Of a stretch of 64,000 bases of DNA, positions 1 to 10,798 are shown piece after piece. The stretch lies in contig NC_056037.1 in the NCBI RefSeq assembly GCF_004379255.2, positions 32,709,012 through 32,773,011 on the forward strand, written 5' to 3'. This DNA is from Salvia splendens. Taxonomy: Eukaryota; Streptophyta; Magnoliopsida; Lamiales; Lamiaceae. The notes under the pieces are model-generated. The model was not told the DNA's origin. It saw only the letters and a program-made list of their open reading frames with translations, and searched no databases. Position 1 is the first letter of the stretch. The number at the start of each line of letters is the position of its first letter. The translations under genes and the position numbers were made by a program.

Positions 1-320
1 TGTTAGCATTGTTTTAAGAAAGTGTATTTAAAGTTATTGAAACTTCTATCCACATTCTATTGCAACAGAAATGGACTAATTTTATAGGACGTTTCAGAAA
101 AGAACTTTTATTGACATAAAATAGTACTCTGTCCCGAGGTAGACGTCACACTTGAATGATGCCACTAGATTTTAGGAGATGTTGTTTTGTGTATTAAGTG
201 AATAGAGAAAACTTTTCCAAATAATATGAAATGTGATATTTTTTTGGGATAAACTAAGAATGAAAGTGTGACATTTATCTTGAGATGGATATTATACAAG
301 TGGACTCCAAAATATTAGTA
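1..320. other. AT-rich flank, nothing recognised
   Basis: Non-coding, AT-rich sequence upstream of the first Copia insertion. No reading frame, repeat or gene end could be assigned. The last bases (321-325, TGAAC) are the left target-site duplication of the element that follows. Confidence 0.6.
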
Positions 321-325
321 TGAAC

Positions 326-832
326 TATTGGGTTGCGATGCCGCTGATCTCACACACGTAATCGAGAAAATAAAGCACGCAAACGATATAACGTGGTTCG
401 GTGATAAACCACCTACGTCCACGGAGAAGATGACCGGAATCTTATTGATGAACTCTTTACAATTACAATGAACTCACACTCACACTCTACCGCTCACAAC
501 CGCTCGCTATCTTGAGAATTAATCTCTCTGGGTGTGTGTGTATATGGTGTAATTCTGCTACTTCACTACTGAGCTCTATCGAGCTATTTATACAAGATAC
601 AATCAAGAAATAAAATCCAACTAACTCTATTTCCCAAAGTTAGTTATAACCGCTACTCGGCTCAAAACCGAACTCCCTTCTCGGCTCAAAACCGAACTCC
701 CTTCTCGGCTCAAAAACCGAACTCCCTTTCTCGGCTAGCTCAAAGCCGAGCTTCATTTCTTGATCTCTTCTTTGAGCTGCAGAGGCTCCACCACTCGATC
801 AAATCAGTAGTTTGCATGGACACACTTTCACA
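326..832 (-). repeat. 3' LTR of Copia-1
   Basis: 507-bp LTR, 3' in the element's own orientation. The expected terminal TG is changed to TA at 326-327, whereas the partner at 5009 keeps TG. It contains a 24-bp-period tandem array at about 656-735 and a short palindrome at about 731-751 (CTCGGCTAGCTCAAAGCCGAG region). Confidence 0.95.
656..751. repeat. Tandem CTCGGCTCAAAACCGAACTC repeats in the LTR
   Basis: Three consecutive near-identical units of about 24 bp are followed by a variant that forms a hairpin (CTCGGCT...AGCCGAG). The same array is at about 5339-5434 in the other LTR. Each unit is itself an imperfect palindrome (TCGG...CCGA). Being upstream of the LTR TATA box in the transcription sense, it could be an enhancer array (inference). 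Confidence 0.85.
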
Positions 833-899
833 AATCTCCACCTTGTCCTTGCAAAACTCCATCAATATCTAGATTCCCTTCTCAATCCTGTTCCATACT

Positions 900-3800
900 T
901 CAACATTCCACAATTTCCACCAACTTCAAGCAATGCTTGAACTTCAAAGTTGGCAGTGACTTGGTTAACATGTCTGAGGCATTTTCTTCAGTGGGAACCT
1001 TCACCACATTGATCTTCCCACTCTGAATTTCGTCTCTGATGAAGTGCCTCCTTACATCGATATGTTTAGATCTCTCATGGAACATTTGGTGCTTGGCTAA
1101 GCATATGGCTGAATTGCTGTCACAATTAATCATTACTGCTCCCAGCTCTATCCCCAGATCTTGTAAGATTCCTTGTAGCCATTTTCCCTCCTTTGCGGCC
1201 TCTGTTAGTGCAATATATTCTGCCTCAGTTGTGGACAATGCGACCACCGGTTGTAGATTCGACTTCCAACTAATGGCTGTACCAAACAAAGTGAATATGT
1301 AGCCGCTTTGGGACTTCCTATTATCCAAGTTGGCCGCATAATCAGAATCACAGTAGCCTACAAGAATCTCATCTTTCTCAGACCATGCTTTTCCACCAAA
1401 TCTCAAACCAATCATAACAGATCCTCCCAAATATTTCAAGATCCATTTCAGAGCCATCCAGTGTTCTCTACCCGGATCAGCCATGTACCTGCTAGCCACG
1501 CTTATAGCATGAGCCACATCCGGCCTTGTACATATCATCAAGTACATTATGCTTCCCACTATATTCGCATATGGTATCGCACTCATTTCCCTTCTGATTT
1601 CATCGGTTTTAGGCGCCTGTTCTTTGCTCAACTTAAAATGGCCTGCTAATGGAGTAGAGACTGCCTTTGCATTTGTCACCTGATATTTCCTTATCACTTT
1701 CTTGATGTACTCAGCTTGCACAAGCCTCAGTTCCTTCTTCTTCCTATTTCTGACAATGTCCATGCCTAGGATTCGTTTTGCCTCCCCAAGATCCTTCATC
1801 TCAAACTTTTGTTTAAGCTCATCTTTTACAATCTGCAATTCACTCAAGCTTGATCCAGCTAGTAGAATATCATCTACATACAGTAACAGGTAGGCTATTA
1901 TCAAATCTCCACTTCTCTTGACATATACACAGCTATCAAAGCTGGATCTCTCAAACTCCATCAGCTCCATTTGCTCATGGAACTTCTTGTTCCACTGCCT
2001 ACTGCTCTGCTTGAGCCCGTATAGGCTTTTCTTAAGTAAGCAAACCTTCTTTTCTTCTCCAGACCTTTCAAAACCCTTAGGCTGCATCATATAGATCGTC
2101 TCCTCTAGATCCCCATGTAAAAAAGCTGTTTTTACATCGAGTTGATGCAGCTCCCAATCAAAATGAGCTGTCAAGGCCAATAAGATCCGAATGGAGGTGT
2201 GTTTTACCACTGGAGAGAACACCTCAGTGTAGTCAATACCTTCTACTTGTGTGAATCCTCTAGCTACCAACCTTGCCTTAAAACGTATGCTTTCAACTTC
2301 CCCAACTTCAACCTTCTTCTTAAATAGCCACTTGCAACTTATGAGTTTCTGAGTCCCTGGGTCATTCACCAAAATCCAAGTCCCATTTCTCAACAAGGAC
2401 TCTATTTCTTCTTCCATGGCTCTGATCCACTTCTGACTTTCCTTGCAATTTATGGCTTCTTCATAGGTTGAAGGCTCTGAGAACATGAGCACCTCTGCTA
2501 CACAAAGAGCAAAGAAGCTCATATCATAATCTGAAAACCTGCTGGGCAAGCCTGCATTCCTCCTTGGATTTCTTCTGTTTCCTTGATTTGATGGATCTCC
2601 ACCTCTTGTGTTTTCATCTGACTGAGAACTGGAAGCTCCACCTTCTTCTTGGTGTTCAGAGATTTCAACATCCTCATCAGCATCAGACCAAGCAGATTTC
2701 TCATCAAACTCAAACTCTTGTATGCTAGAGCTACTGTCACCACCAGGGGGTGCTCTACTTTTCTTGAATGGCATTTCTCCTTCATTGAACACTACATCTT
2801 TACTCACAATGATATTCTGACCCCCTTCATCCATATTCCATAACCTATACCCCTTCACTCCATCTTGGTATCCCAACATCACACATTTTCTTGCTCTTGG
2901 TTCCAACTTATTCTGCTTGATATGTGCATAAGCCGCACACCCAAAAATCTTCAAGCCTGAGTAGTCTCCCAAAGTTCCATACCATCTCTGATCAGGAGTC
3001 TCATTAGAAATTGATGAAGAGGGGCATTTATTAATCAGATCAGCTGCAGTAGAAACAGCCTCTGCCCAAAATTTCTTTGGCATTCCAGAGTAGAACAACA
3101 TGCATCTCACTCTTTCTAGCAACGTCCTGTTCATCCTCTCTGCCAGCCCGTTCTGTTGAGGGTTCCTTGGCACGGTCCTATGCCTTCTTATCCCTTTCAT
3201 TTTACAGAAGCTATCAAACTCAGTAGATAAGAACTCCATCCCATTATCAGTTCTTAAGTACTTCAGCACTGACCCTCTCTCATTTTCATATCTAGTATGC
3301 CATTCTCTAAACCTCTCAAATGCTTGAGACTTCTCTTTGAGGATGTAAACCCATACCTTTCTTGAATAGTCATCTATAATAGATATGAAATACTTACCTC
3401 CACCTATGGATTCTGCTGGAGAAGGCCCCCATAAGTCACTGTGAGCATATACAAAGGGAGCTGTTGTAGTGTGCTTTCCACCAGAGAATGGTAGCCTTTT
3501 TGCCTTTCCAAGAATACAAGACTCACATTTGTTGAGCCTCTCTGATGTCCCCAGCCTCATTACACCCAGCTTAGCAAGCTCCTTGATGCCTTTTTCCCCC
3601 ACATGCCCAAGTCTAGCATGCCACAGATCTAGGCTCTCTGACTGAGTAACATTTGCTGCATTGATCACGGTTTCACCCACCAAGTAATACAGGCTATTCT
3701 TTCTTTTGGCCTCCATGACTATTCTGGGACCCTTTGTCACCCTGAGCACTCCGTTACTGGACTCAAACCTGTAGCCCTTGGACTCCAGCAGCCCTAAAGA

Positions 3801-4889
3801 AATCAAGTTTCTCTTGATCTGAGGTATGAACCTCACTTCTGTGAGAGTTTTTACACTACCATCACTCACCTTCAGCTTGATTTCTCCAATCCCTCTAACA
3901 TCACATGTCTGATCATTCCCCAACATTACTGATCCTGTGTGTGCTGTCAACTTTTGAAACCAGGATCTGTGGGAGCATATATGAAAGGAGCAACCCGAGT
4001 CCATGATCCAACATTCTTCAATTCTTGCCCCTGAGAGTATATTCAAGGCCTCATTGGCCTCCACTTCCTGAGCAAGATCTGCAGTATTTGAACCTGCATT
4101 GATCGCTTGTTCTTGCTTCCTTTTCCAAGCAAAACATGCCTTCTTCAAGTGACCCGGCTTTCTGCAATAGTAGCAGCTTCTAGTCTCCCTCTCTCCCTCA
4201 GCCTTATCTTTGTTTTGTTTCTTCTTGTTGAAAACTTTCTTGTTCTGACCCTTCTTCAAGAAAAGACTCTCAGCCACTGGATCATTTTGTCTAGTAGAAG
4301 TGGAATAATCATTCTTCTGCGATTCCTTCATTTTCAGAGCAGAATGAATTTCTTCATATGTAACCTTGGACTCTCTTCCAAGTAACACCGCATCCTTGAA
4401 GTGTTCAAAACTCTTAGGAAGCGAATTCAGCAGCATCAAGGCTTTATCTTCATCCTTGATCATTTCATCGATATTTTCCAAATCATCTACACACTTACCA
4501 AATTCTTCAAGTTGCTCTGTAATTCCTCTCGCATCTGAGAATCTGAATGCAAGGAGCTTCTGCTTCAGGTGTAAACGATTTGTAATGGACTTGGTCATGT
4601 ACAATGACTCAAGTTTTGTCCATACTCCCGCAGCTGTCTCCTCTTTGGAGACTTCCCTCAGAACCCTATCTGACAAATTCAAGATTAGGGTGCTGTAGGC
4701 TCTATATTGCATATCCTGAAGCTTTCCTTTCTCTTTTTCATCGACCTCCGCTTCTTTCTCGGCATCGACTTCATTCTTCAAGATATTCCATAGGCCCTGC
4801 TGCATCAAGATGGCCTTTATCTTCAACCTCCACAGCCCAAAGTCATTTTTCCCGGTGAACTTCTCCACCTCAAACTTAGCTGTAGACAT
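900..4889 (-). CDS. Copia gag-pol polyprotein, intact
   Basis: One uninterrupted 1,329-residue frame codes for all proteins needed for Copia retrotransposition. The N-terminal part is a UBN2/DUF4219-type Gag, followed by a CX2CX4HX4C zinc knuckle at about residues 239-252 (CYYCRKPGHLKKAC). The aspartic protease motif DSG lies at about 297. The integrase catalytic triad is D485, D548 and E584, spaced as DD35E; the GAG-pre-integrase domain precedes it. Reverse transcriptase carries YVDD at 1004-1007, and RNase H begins near 1180 (CDSDYAAN). Length and order fit a full Copia polyprotein. The start follows the 5' LTR and primer-binding site with a leader of about 120 bp. No stop or frameshift is visible, unlike the two other Copia copies in the window. 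Confidence 0.97.
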   Translation of the reverse strand: MSTAKFEVEKFTGKNDFGLWRLKIKAILMQQGLWNILKNEVDAEKEAEVDEKEKGKLQDMQYRAYSTLILNLSDRVLREVSKEETAAGVWTKLESLYMTKSITNRLHLKQKLLAFRFSDARGITEQLEEFGKCVDDLENIDEMIKDEDKALMLLNSLPKSFEHFKDAVLLGRESKVTYEEIHSALKMKESQKNDYSTSTRQNDPVAESLFLKKGQNKKVFNKKKQNKDKAEGERETRSCYYCRKPGHLKKACFAWKRKQEQAINAGSNTADLAQEVEANEALNILSGARIEECWIMDSGCSFHICSHRSWFQKLTAHTGSVMLGNDQTCDVRGIGEIKLKVSDGSVKTLTEVRFIPQIKRNLISLGLLESKGYRFESSNGVLRVTKGPRIVMEAKRKNSLYYLVGETVINAANVTQSESLDLWHARLGHVGEKGIKELAKLGVMRLGTSERLNKCESCILGKAKRLPFSGGKHTTTAPFVYAHSDLWGPSPAESIGGGKYFISIIDDYSRKVWVYILKEKSQAFERFREWHTRYENERGSVLKYLRTDNGMEFLSTEFDSFCKMKGIRRHRTVPRNPQQNGLAERMNRTLLERVRCMLFYSGMPKKFWAEAVSTAADLINKCPSSSISNETPDQRWYGTLGDYSGLKIFGCAAYAHIKQNKLEPRARKCVMLGYQDGVKGYRLWNMDEGGQNIIVSKDVVFNEGEMPFKKSRAPPGGDSSSSIQEFEFDEKSAWSDADEDVEISEHQEEGGASSSQSDENTRGGDPSNQGNRRNPRRNAGLPSRFSDYDMSFFALCVAEVLMFSEPSTYEEAINCKESQKWIRAMEEEIESLLRNGTWILVNDPGTQKLISCKWLFKKKVEVGEVESIRFKARLVARGFTQVEGIDYTEVFSPVVKHTSIRILLALTAHFDWELHQLDVKTAFLHGDLEETIYMMQPKGFERSGEEKKVCLLKKSLYGLKQSSRQWNKKFHEQMELMEFERSSFDSCVYVKRSGDLIIAYLLLYVDDILLAGSSLSELQIVKDELKQKFEMKDLGEAKRILGMDIVRNRKKKELRLVQAEYIKKVIRKYQVTNAKAVSTPLAGHFKLSKEQAPKTDEIRREMSAIPYANIVGSIMYLMICTRPDVAHAISVASRYMADPGREHWMALKWILKYLGGSVMIGLRFGGKAWSEKDEILVGYCDSDYAANLDNRKSQSGYIFTLFGTAISWKSNLQPVVALSTTEAEYIALTEAAKEGKWLQGILQDLGIELGAVMINCDSNSAICLAKHQMFHERSKHIDVRRHFIRDEIQSGKINVVKVPTEENASDMLTKSLPTLKFKHCLKLVEIVEC

Positions 4890-5008
4890 TTCTCAAACAG
4901 ACGGTGGGCAATCGCCAAGATCAGCTCAAGTACCGGAATTCTTGGACCCTAACTATCCCAGAAAGCAATCAAGAACTCCTTTGGGAAATTCCCACAGACG
5001 GCGCCACC

Positions 5009-5515
5009 TGTTGGGTTGCGATGCCGCTGATCTCATACACGTAATCGAGAAAATAAAGCACGCAAACGATATAACGTGGTTCGGTGATAAACCACCTACG
5101 TCCACGGAGAAGATGACCGGAATCTTATTGATGAACTCTTTACAATTACAATGAACTCACACTCACACTCTACCGCTCACAACCGCTCGCTATCTTGAGA
5201 ATTAATCTCTCTGGGTGTGTGTGTATATGGTGTAATTCTGCTACTTCACTACTGAGCTCTATCGAGCTATTTATACAAGATACAATCAAGAAATAAAATC
5301 CAACTAACTCTATTTCCCAAAGTTAGTTATAACCGCTACTCGGCTCAAAACCGAACTCCCTTCTCGGCTCAAAACCGAACTCCCTTCTCGGCTCAAAAAC
5401 CGAACTCCCTTTCTCGGCTAGCTCAAAGCCGAGCTTCATTTCTTGATCTCTTCTTTGAGCTGCAGAGGCTCCACCACTCGATCAAATCAGTAGTTTGCAT
5501 GGACACACTTTCACA
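5009..5515 (-). repeat. 5' LTR of Copia-1
   Basis: 507-bp LTR beginning TGTTGGG and ending TTTCACA. It supplies the promoter for the element, which is transcribed on the minus strand. It ends exactly at the TGAAC duplication. Confidence 0.95.
5267..5275 (-). promoter_or_regulatory. Likely TATA box of Copia-1
   Basis: The minus strand reads TATAAATAG inside the 5' LTR, a good plant TATA match. The same sequence is at 584-592 in the 3' LTR. Confidence 0.6.
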
Positions 5516-5520
5516 TGAAC

Positions 5521-5766
5521 GACAACCAATAATTCAGATATAATTTCAGGAAGATATCTACAATATTTTAATAAATCCCATTCATAAATATACGAACCCA
5601 ATCACTTCGATAAAAATACTGATTCTATATAGGCATGTAGATATTATTTTTGTGTAAAATTAAGGGCAATTAAACAAAACAAAACGAAACCGAAAAAGTA
5701 ACTCTAAAAAAAGGCTGAAAAGGACGCAACAGTTAAGAGTTTATAAAACTTAAATTTTAAAAAATC

Positions 5767-5819
<53 letters not shown>

Positions 5820-6560
5820 TTCAAAGGTATATGACAGATTATCATAATATTTTAAAGTAACTTCTTCTGAAGTCTACATATGCCACAAAATTTAATTATG
5901 GAATTAGTCGAGATTTATAGTCCTGGTCTTCCTCATATTACAAAATTAATCTCGCACAATTATCAATTAATGTCGCACAATTATCAATTAATCTCATATC
6001 TAAATTAGTTTCAAGTAAACAAACACCCCTCAATTGTCATCTTGTTCAAAACGCTGCCATAATATTAATTTAATTTAATTTAATTTATACTATCAATTAA
6101 TAATTAATCAAATTAATATCCTTAATTATTGTTTTCGGACATATGCGGAAAGATTCGAAGTGTTCCTTCGATTTGTCTGAGTTGAATTAAACTTTTAATT
6201 CTTACGTCAAGCTGTTAATTGGATTCTCCTCAATAATGACATAACTTATGATTATATACAATAGATAATTAGAAAGCAAAGCAAATAGTAATTCTAAAGA
6301 GAGCCGTCCCATGTGGTAGACAATCTCACATCCTGGCCTCAAACTAATCACTTCACCTAACTATAAGAATCCTACCAAAATGAAAAAAAAAACAAGACTC
6401 GATTTTTACATAATCACGGAGCAAAAAGTGGTTAATCAAAATAATGAAAACCACATATAATGCATGCACGATTAAGAGAAGATTTTATCAAAGAAGAAAA
6501 AAAAGAGAAAAACAATTAAGGATTAGTTTGAGCCGTAATTTGTTGTTGTTTAACGTTAAT
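5521..6560. other. Intergenic, AT-rich
   Basis: No gene seen. It holds the ATT microsatellite described separately and a 20-bp direct repeat (TCGCACAATTATCAATTAAT type, about 5947-5990). The last few hundred bases before 6572 should include the 3' UTR of the bZIP gene. Confidence 0.5.
5764..5819. repeat. (AAT)n microsatellite
   Basis: About 18 uninterrupted AAT/TAA units. Confidence 0.95.
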
Positions 6561-6571
6561 CACGTTGGTAA

Positions 6572-6997
6572 TTATTGTAGAGGCATGGTTGTTGCCAAGA
6601 TTTCGTGTAAACCGGCGAGTCTGTCCTGAAGATAAATCGATTCGGATAATAGCCGGTTCGAGTCTCGTTGGACCCAATGGCATTGCTGAGTGAGCATGGA
6701 TAGCCGGTTTTCGAGTTCCCGGTTAGTAAGTTTAAGCCGGTTCGCCTCGCTCGCAAGGTCCTCTTGGTGCTTCTTCTTTCGCCAGCGCGACCGCCGGGCC
6801 GATTCCCGGTTCGAGATCATCCGCCTGCGCCTCCGCTCCTCGGAGGAGTAAACCGACCGGTTTGTTTCCGAGCTGGATGTTGGACCGGTCTTAGGTTTGG
6901 AGTCGAGTAGGGATAAGAGTTGGTGAATTTCGGAAGGAGAAATGGTTTCTTCGAGAACCGGGAGTTGGTAAAGAACCGGGTTTTCAGTAGCCATCAT
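6572..6997 (-). CDS. Small bZIP transcription factor (group S type)
   Basis: Intronless frame of 141 residues, typical in size and structure of plant group S bZIPs, which are DNA-binding nuclear regulators that act as homo- or heterodimers. The basic region lies at about residues 53-76 and carries the invariant N-x7-R signature (N63, R71) within NRESARRSR. The zipper follows with heptad residues L81, L88, L95, L102, V109, L116, L123 and L130. The N-terminus is Ser/Pro-rich and has no recognised activation motif. Two adjacent Met codons open the frame; the first is taken as the start. The leader is short, so there is no room for the long conserved upstream ORF of sucrose-regulated S1 bZIPs. 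Which Arabidopsis bZIP is the orthologue cannot be decided here. Confidence 0.92.
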   Translation of the reverse strand: MMATENPVLYQLPVLEETISPSEIHQLLSLLDSKPKTGPTSSSETNRSVYSSEERRRRRMISNRESARRSRWRKKKHQEDLASEANRLKLTNRELENRLSMLTQQCHWVQRDSNRLLSESIYLQDRLAGLHEILATTMPLQ

Positions 6998-7090
6998 GGT
7001 TTTCGATATAAATATATATATATATATTTTTTTTAAAACCGGAGAGGGGAAAGAAGGGGAAAAGGGAAGAAGTGAGGAGAAGGGAAGGGG

Positions 7091-7100
7091 TATTTATGGA
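7091..7100 (-). promoter_or_regulatory. Likely TATA box of the bZIP gene
   Basis: The minus strand reads TCCATAAATA about 95 bp upstream of the bZIP start codon, followed by a C/T-rich leader. Position and context fit a core promoter. Confidence 0.55.
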
Positions 7101-8598
7101 GGGATGAAGGGTGACAAATTGGCCTACAAAATTTTGAACTTTCAAAAAGAAGATGATTTTCACAATAGGAAAAAAGTGGAATAATTAAAGTTGAAATCTT
7201 TATGAAAAGGGGTTAGGAAAGGCGACAAAGATATGAGTTATAACTTATAAGGTGATTAATAAAATATTTTTGAAAAGAGGTAATAGATGGATTACCTTGT
7301 TGAGGGAATAATACAATGATATGTTGAAGAGTGGAGTTGTTGGTCACCTCATACACTAATAAAATATTGCTAAATAAATCAAATTAAAATAAATAGACAA
7401 TATACATGTTGGTTTTGTTATGGTTATGTCCTGCTTGATTTAGCTCTTCTTCGTCCTTGTTCTTGCACATCTTTATTTTTTACTAGATCTAGATGTTACT
7501 TTTCTCATCGATTTCTAGACGATTTGTATACCTTTTAGTTTTATAGAACGAAATAGGAGTAGTTATCTTTTCTTAGTTAAGTGTAAGTGTTTCAAGACAT
7601 ATATTAAAAAGGCAAATTGAGATTAATTGGACACCCTATCTGACAATATATATGCTCGGACTACTGAATTTTTACTAAATAAGAAATAGGGTCTTGAATA
7701 TTATAATAGTGTTCAAATAGTGAACAATGGAAATTTTGATGGTTTGACATAATTTTTACATAAAATTTTGAAATAAGAATTTGTTGAAGTATATTGTCTT
7801 TGAAACATGCATAACACTACTTGTTTGAAGTTCCTAAATAATAAATAAGTGTAATGACTTTATAGAACCTTTAACATTATAAGCTACTAGACACAAGTAT
7901 ACCACAGTGAAAACTATTGAAAATATTTAAGTAGTGGAGTATATATATGTTACATGCACACGTATAATTAATATACTAAGGCATGCATGTGTGTATTGGT
8001 GGGGGTTGGAGGGTCAGAGTCGGCTTTATTCAGGTGGGGTCTCTCTGTTTGTGAGAATTAGCTTAATCACTAAGATTCATTTCACAAATCAGATTAACAA
8101 AATATGCAACCACTCTCTTTTCTTTTTTCTAATTATGAGGATAAAAAGCCATGTGGAATACTACTATTGCCATTGCCTTTTATTTTTGTGTTTTAACAAA
8201 ATTTACACTTTTTCCTCCAACTTTTAAGGATTTATTCAACTTCATTAACACTGCCTATTAATTATATTTGGACAGAAAATCAATAGTATTTCAGATATTT
8301 CATGAGTATATATGGGAGATGATCAAAATAAAAATGCATTTAAATCTAGAAATGCAGCCCAAATCTTGGCCCTAGAATTAGATGATTTAATGATCAATAA
8401 TTAACCAAAAACACGGAAGGTCATAATTAAGCAATTTTAGGTCATATTATAATATTTAGGTTTAATGTCATGCTAAAATCATTTTAGGTCATGTTTTGGT
8501 AGCATGACCTAAAAATTAACTAACTATGGCCTAAAAGTGCCCTACGTATGATATTGTTCTGCGTTTCTGTATTTAAATCTAGTTTTGCATAGATCAAA

Positions 8599-8600
<2 letters not shown>
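7101..8600. other. Intergenic, probable bZIP upstream region
   Basis: AT-rich sequence without a supported gene. Short frames here lack protein character. The near end should contain bZIP regulatory sequence, but I cannot point to defined sites. Confidence 0.5.

Positions 8601-8660
<60 letters not shown>
8601..8660. repeat. (AT)n microsatellite
   Basis: About 30 perfect AT units directly abutting an inverted-repeat element. This long TA run is probably its insertion target. Confidence 0.95.
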
Positions 8661-8665
<5 letters not shown>

Positions 8666-8929
8666 TGTGATCAATACCGAACCACTCTTAAACCTTAAAC
8701 GCCGAACAACATCATTATATGATAACATGGAGTTCATTATAATGAACTAATAACAAACATATAATGAACTTCAGATTTCTAGATTATGCATGATGATGTC
8801 ATTGTTTTAAATCTTAGAATTCCCTATAATGAACTACAAATAAAGTTGTAATGAACTCCGCATTAGTATTATTTAGTGTTGTGTTTGACGTTTAGTGTTT
8901 AAAACTAGTTTGGTATATAATACAACTCT
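8661..8929. mobile_element. MITE-like element, AGGGTTGTGATCAA family (copy 1)
   Basis: The left end AGGGTTGTGATCAATACCGAAC pairs with the reverse complement of the right end (AGAGTTGTATTATATACCAAAC), and similarity continues inward (CTTAAACCTTAAACGCC against TTTAAACACTAAACGTC). It is flanked on both sides by TATATA runs. It has no coding capacity. Related ends occur at 54704-55024 and 55048-55425. Confidence 0.75.
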
Positions 8930-8945
8930 CTATATATATATATAT

Positions 8946-9264
8946 GGGTGTGTTAAGGTCTTTCGCAGCTTTTCAGTCCAATGTTCTTTTTAATCACAGC
9001 CCTTGAATTCTTGAATTGGATGGTTGTGATGATCTGCATTATTTGATGAAAAATTTGCATTATTAGTCGGTGTGCATTATTCAACTGAAAATCTGCATTA
9101 TTACACTATAATGATGCATTATTAGTCGGTGTGCATTATTTAACTGAAAATCTGCATTATTAAATGACACGTGGCATCAATCTAACCGTCGGATGATAAA
9201 ATCGTGGGGCTGAGATTAAAAAGAACAATAGAACAAAAGATAAAAAAAATAATGAATACATCCC
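8946..9264. mobile_element. MITE-like inverted-repeat element in a TA tract
   Basis: Starts GGGTGTGTTAAGG and ends ATACATCCC, flanked by TATATA on both sides. The arms share a long match near their inner parts (TTCTTTTTAATCACAGCCC against TTCTTTTTAATCTCAGCCC). Inside are two 47-bp direct repeats (9057-9103 and 9116-9162) built on GCATTATTAGTCGGTGTGC. No coding capacity. Confidence 0.7.
9057..9162. repeat. Two 47-bp direct repeats
   Basis: Copies at 9057-9103 and 9116-9162 differ at about one position and are separated by 12 bp. GCATTATT recurs six or more times around them. Confidence 0.85.
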
Positions 9265-9269
9265 TATAT

Positions 9270-10795
9270 ATATATTAATATTCACGTAAATTATGCTTTG
9301 GGGGACTTCAATACATACTACGGGATTGTTTAGGAGTGTGTCTAGAACTCTAGATTAAAATCGAAAAATTTTAAGAGTAGAACATAGATTAAAAAAAAGT
9401 GGTGTGTTTAGAAATCTATATATAAATAGAATATAAAAGTAAAATATCGATGAGAACGACAAAGTCACGTTGATAATAAAACAAAAGTTAAAGTAACGAG
9501 ATATTTAATTTCACATGTAAGTTAGGGCTTTTTCCAACATATATGTATATTTGTTATAGTAATACTTAATTATTATCAATGGTAGTCTAATATGATTAGA
9601 TACTTGAGATATGGAAGACCTCTAGCTAATTACTCACATTGTTTGATAGTAGTACAATATTCTTAGACACTTAAGCAACGAAAGACCTATAGCTAATTAC
9701 TAACATGTTTTTTAAATAGATGATCCGAATTCTAGATCTATTAAGTTGAGAGAGTATATCACTAATTGATTTGTATTTCAAAGTCAATAAATTTGTTTTA
9801 AATAGATGATCCGGTCCTAATTTTTTACTCCTATATGATGATCGAATTCTAAACAACTAAAATTAATCTTTATAGACGAGAGAGGGCAATGCTAATGTTT
9901 TATCACATGTAGTACTAAATATTAGCCGTAAAATATGATGACTAAATTAATTAAGAATTGATGCCTCCGTCTCTTTTGGAACATCTCATTTTTAGGCACG
10001 AAATAGCTATAAACTCATTAACTTATTTAATTCGTTAATTTCTAATTACTTTCTTTGCTCAATTTAATTTAACTATTCCATTTTGTATTATACGTATGGC
10101 GATTCCAATTTTCAAACTATTGATTTTCACACTTTTTTTCTTATTCATGCACTCGGTTGGTAATTCATCGGTGTTATAATATGGAATGATCATTAATTCC
10201 ATTACACTTATATAATAATAATCTTTAATACAAGAAAATATATATACCTAAGAATGAATCTTCTTTCTCATGACGATTTTCTTTCATCATGCCAACAAAG
10301 AATGGTGCTTGAGAGTGTAACTATATTTGTAAACTATATATCATACATAAAAATGCAAATTTATTTTTCTAATTTCATGTCATTAGTACACATATTAAGT
10401 CTCAAATGCCCCAAAAAAAATTCTACAACTAACCAAAAATCTATGATTTTGGACGCATTATTAACCTAGATCCCAATTTCTTGTTTTTTTCCTCAGTTAA
10501 ATGTGCATGTCTTGTCTATCTTTTTGTGCCACACATTCAAAGAGCATATTCCTCATCAGATTTTCTATTTATTATAATCAATAGATCGGCAGTTGGGTTG
10601 TATTCGTTTATTCGCGTTACTTAATTTATTATATTAGAGATATAAGTATATATTTGAATTAATGAAGACAGTAGCAGTAACATGCATGCATTAATTCGAT
10701 CTTTTCACATAGTCTAGGAATGTCATTTTTTTTAATTTTATAGAAAGTTATGCGCGTGAATAGTACTAATTAATTCCAAACCCTACAAGTATTAT
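9270..10795. other. Intergenic, no gene seen
   Basis: AT-rich. It has one imperfect direct repeat of about 43 bp (9597-9640 and 9664-9706, around GACCTATAGCTAATTACT). Nothing else recognised. Confidence 0.45.
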
Positions 10796-10798
10796 ATA

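Larger units (their letters stand above)
326..5515 (-). mobile_element. Young, structurally complete Copia LTR retrotransposon (Copia-1)
   Basis: A 5,190-bp element lying in minus orientation. Its two 507-bp LTRs (326-832 and 5009-5515) differ at only two positions that I found (327 against 5010, 353 against 5036). The 5-bp target-site duplication TGAAC is perfect at 321-325 and 5516-5520. A purine-rich tract (reverse complement of 833-845, AAGGTGGAGATT) abuts the 3' LTR, and a primer-binding-site-like stretch starting TGGCGCC on the minus strand (about 4991-5008) abuts the 5' LTR. The order protease, integrase, reverse transcriptase, RNase H is diagnostic of Ty1/Copia; the gag start resembles Tork-type elements (inference). 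An intact ORF and near-identical LTRs indicate a recent insertion that may still be active. Confidence 0.97.

Noticed and set aside
7934..8227. 97-codon plus-strand frame
   Set aside because: No domain, skewed AT-rich composition, no splice or leader context; chance frame.
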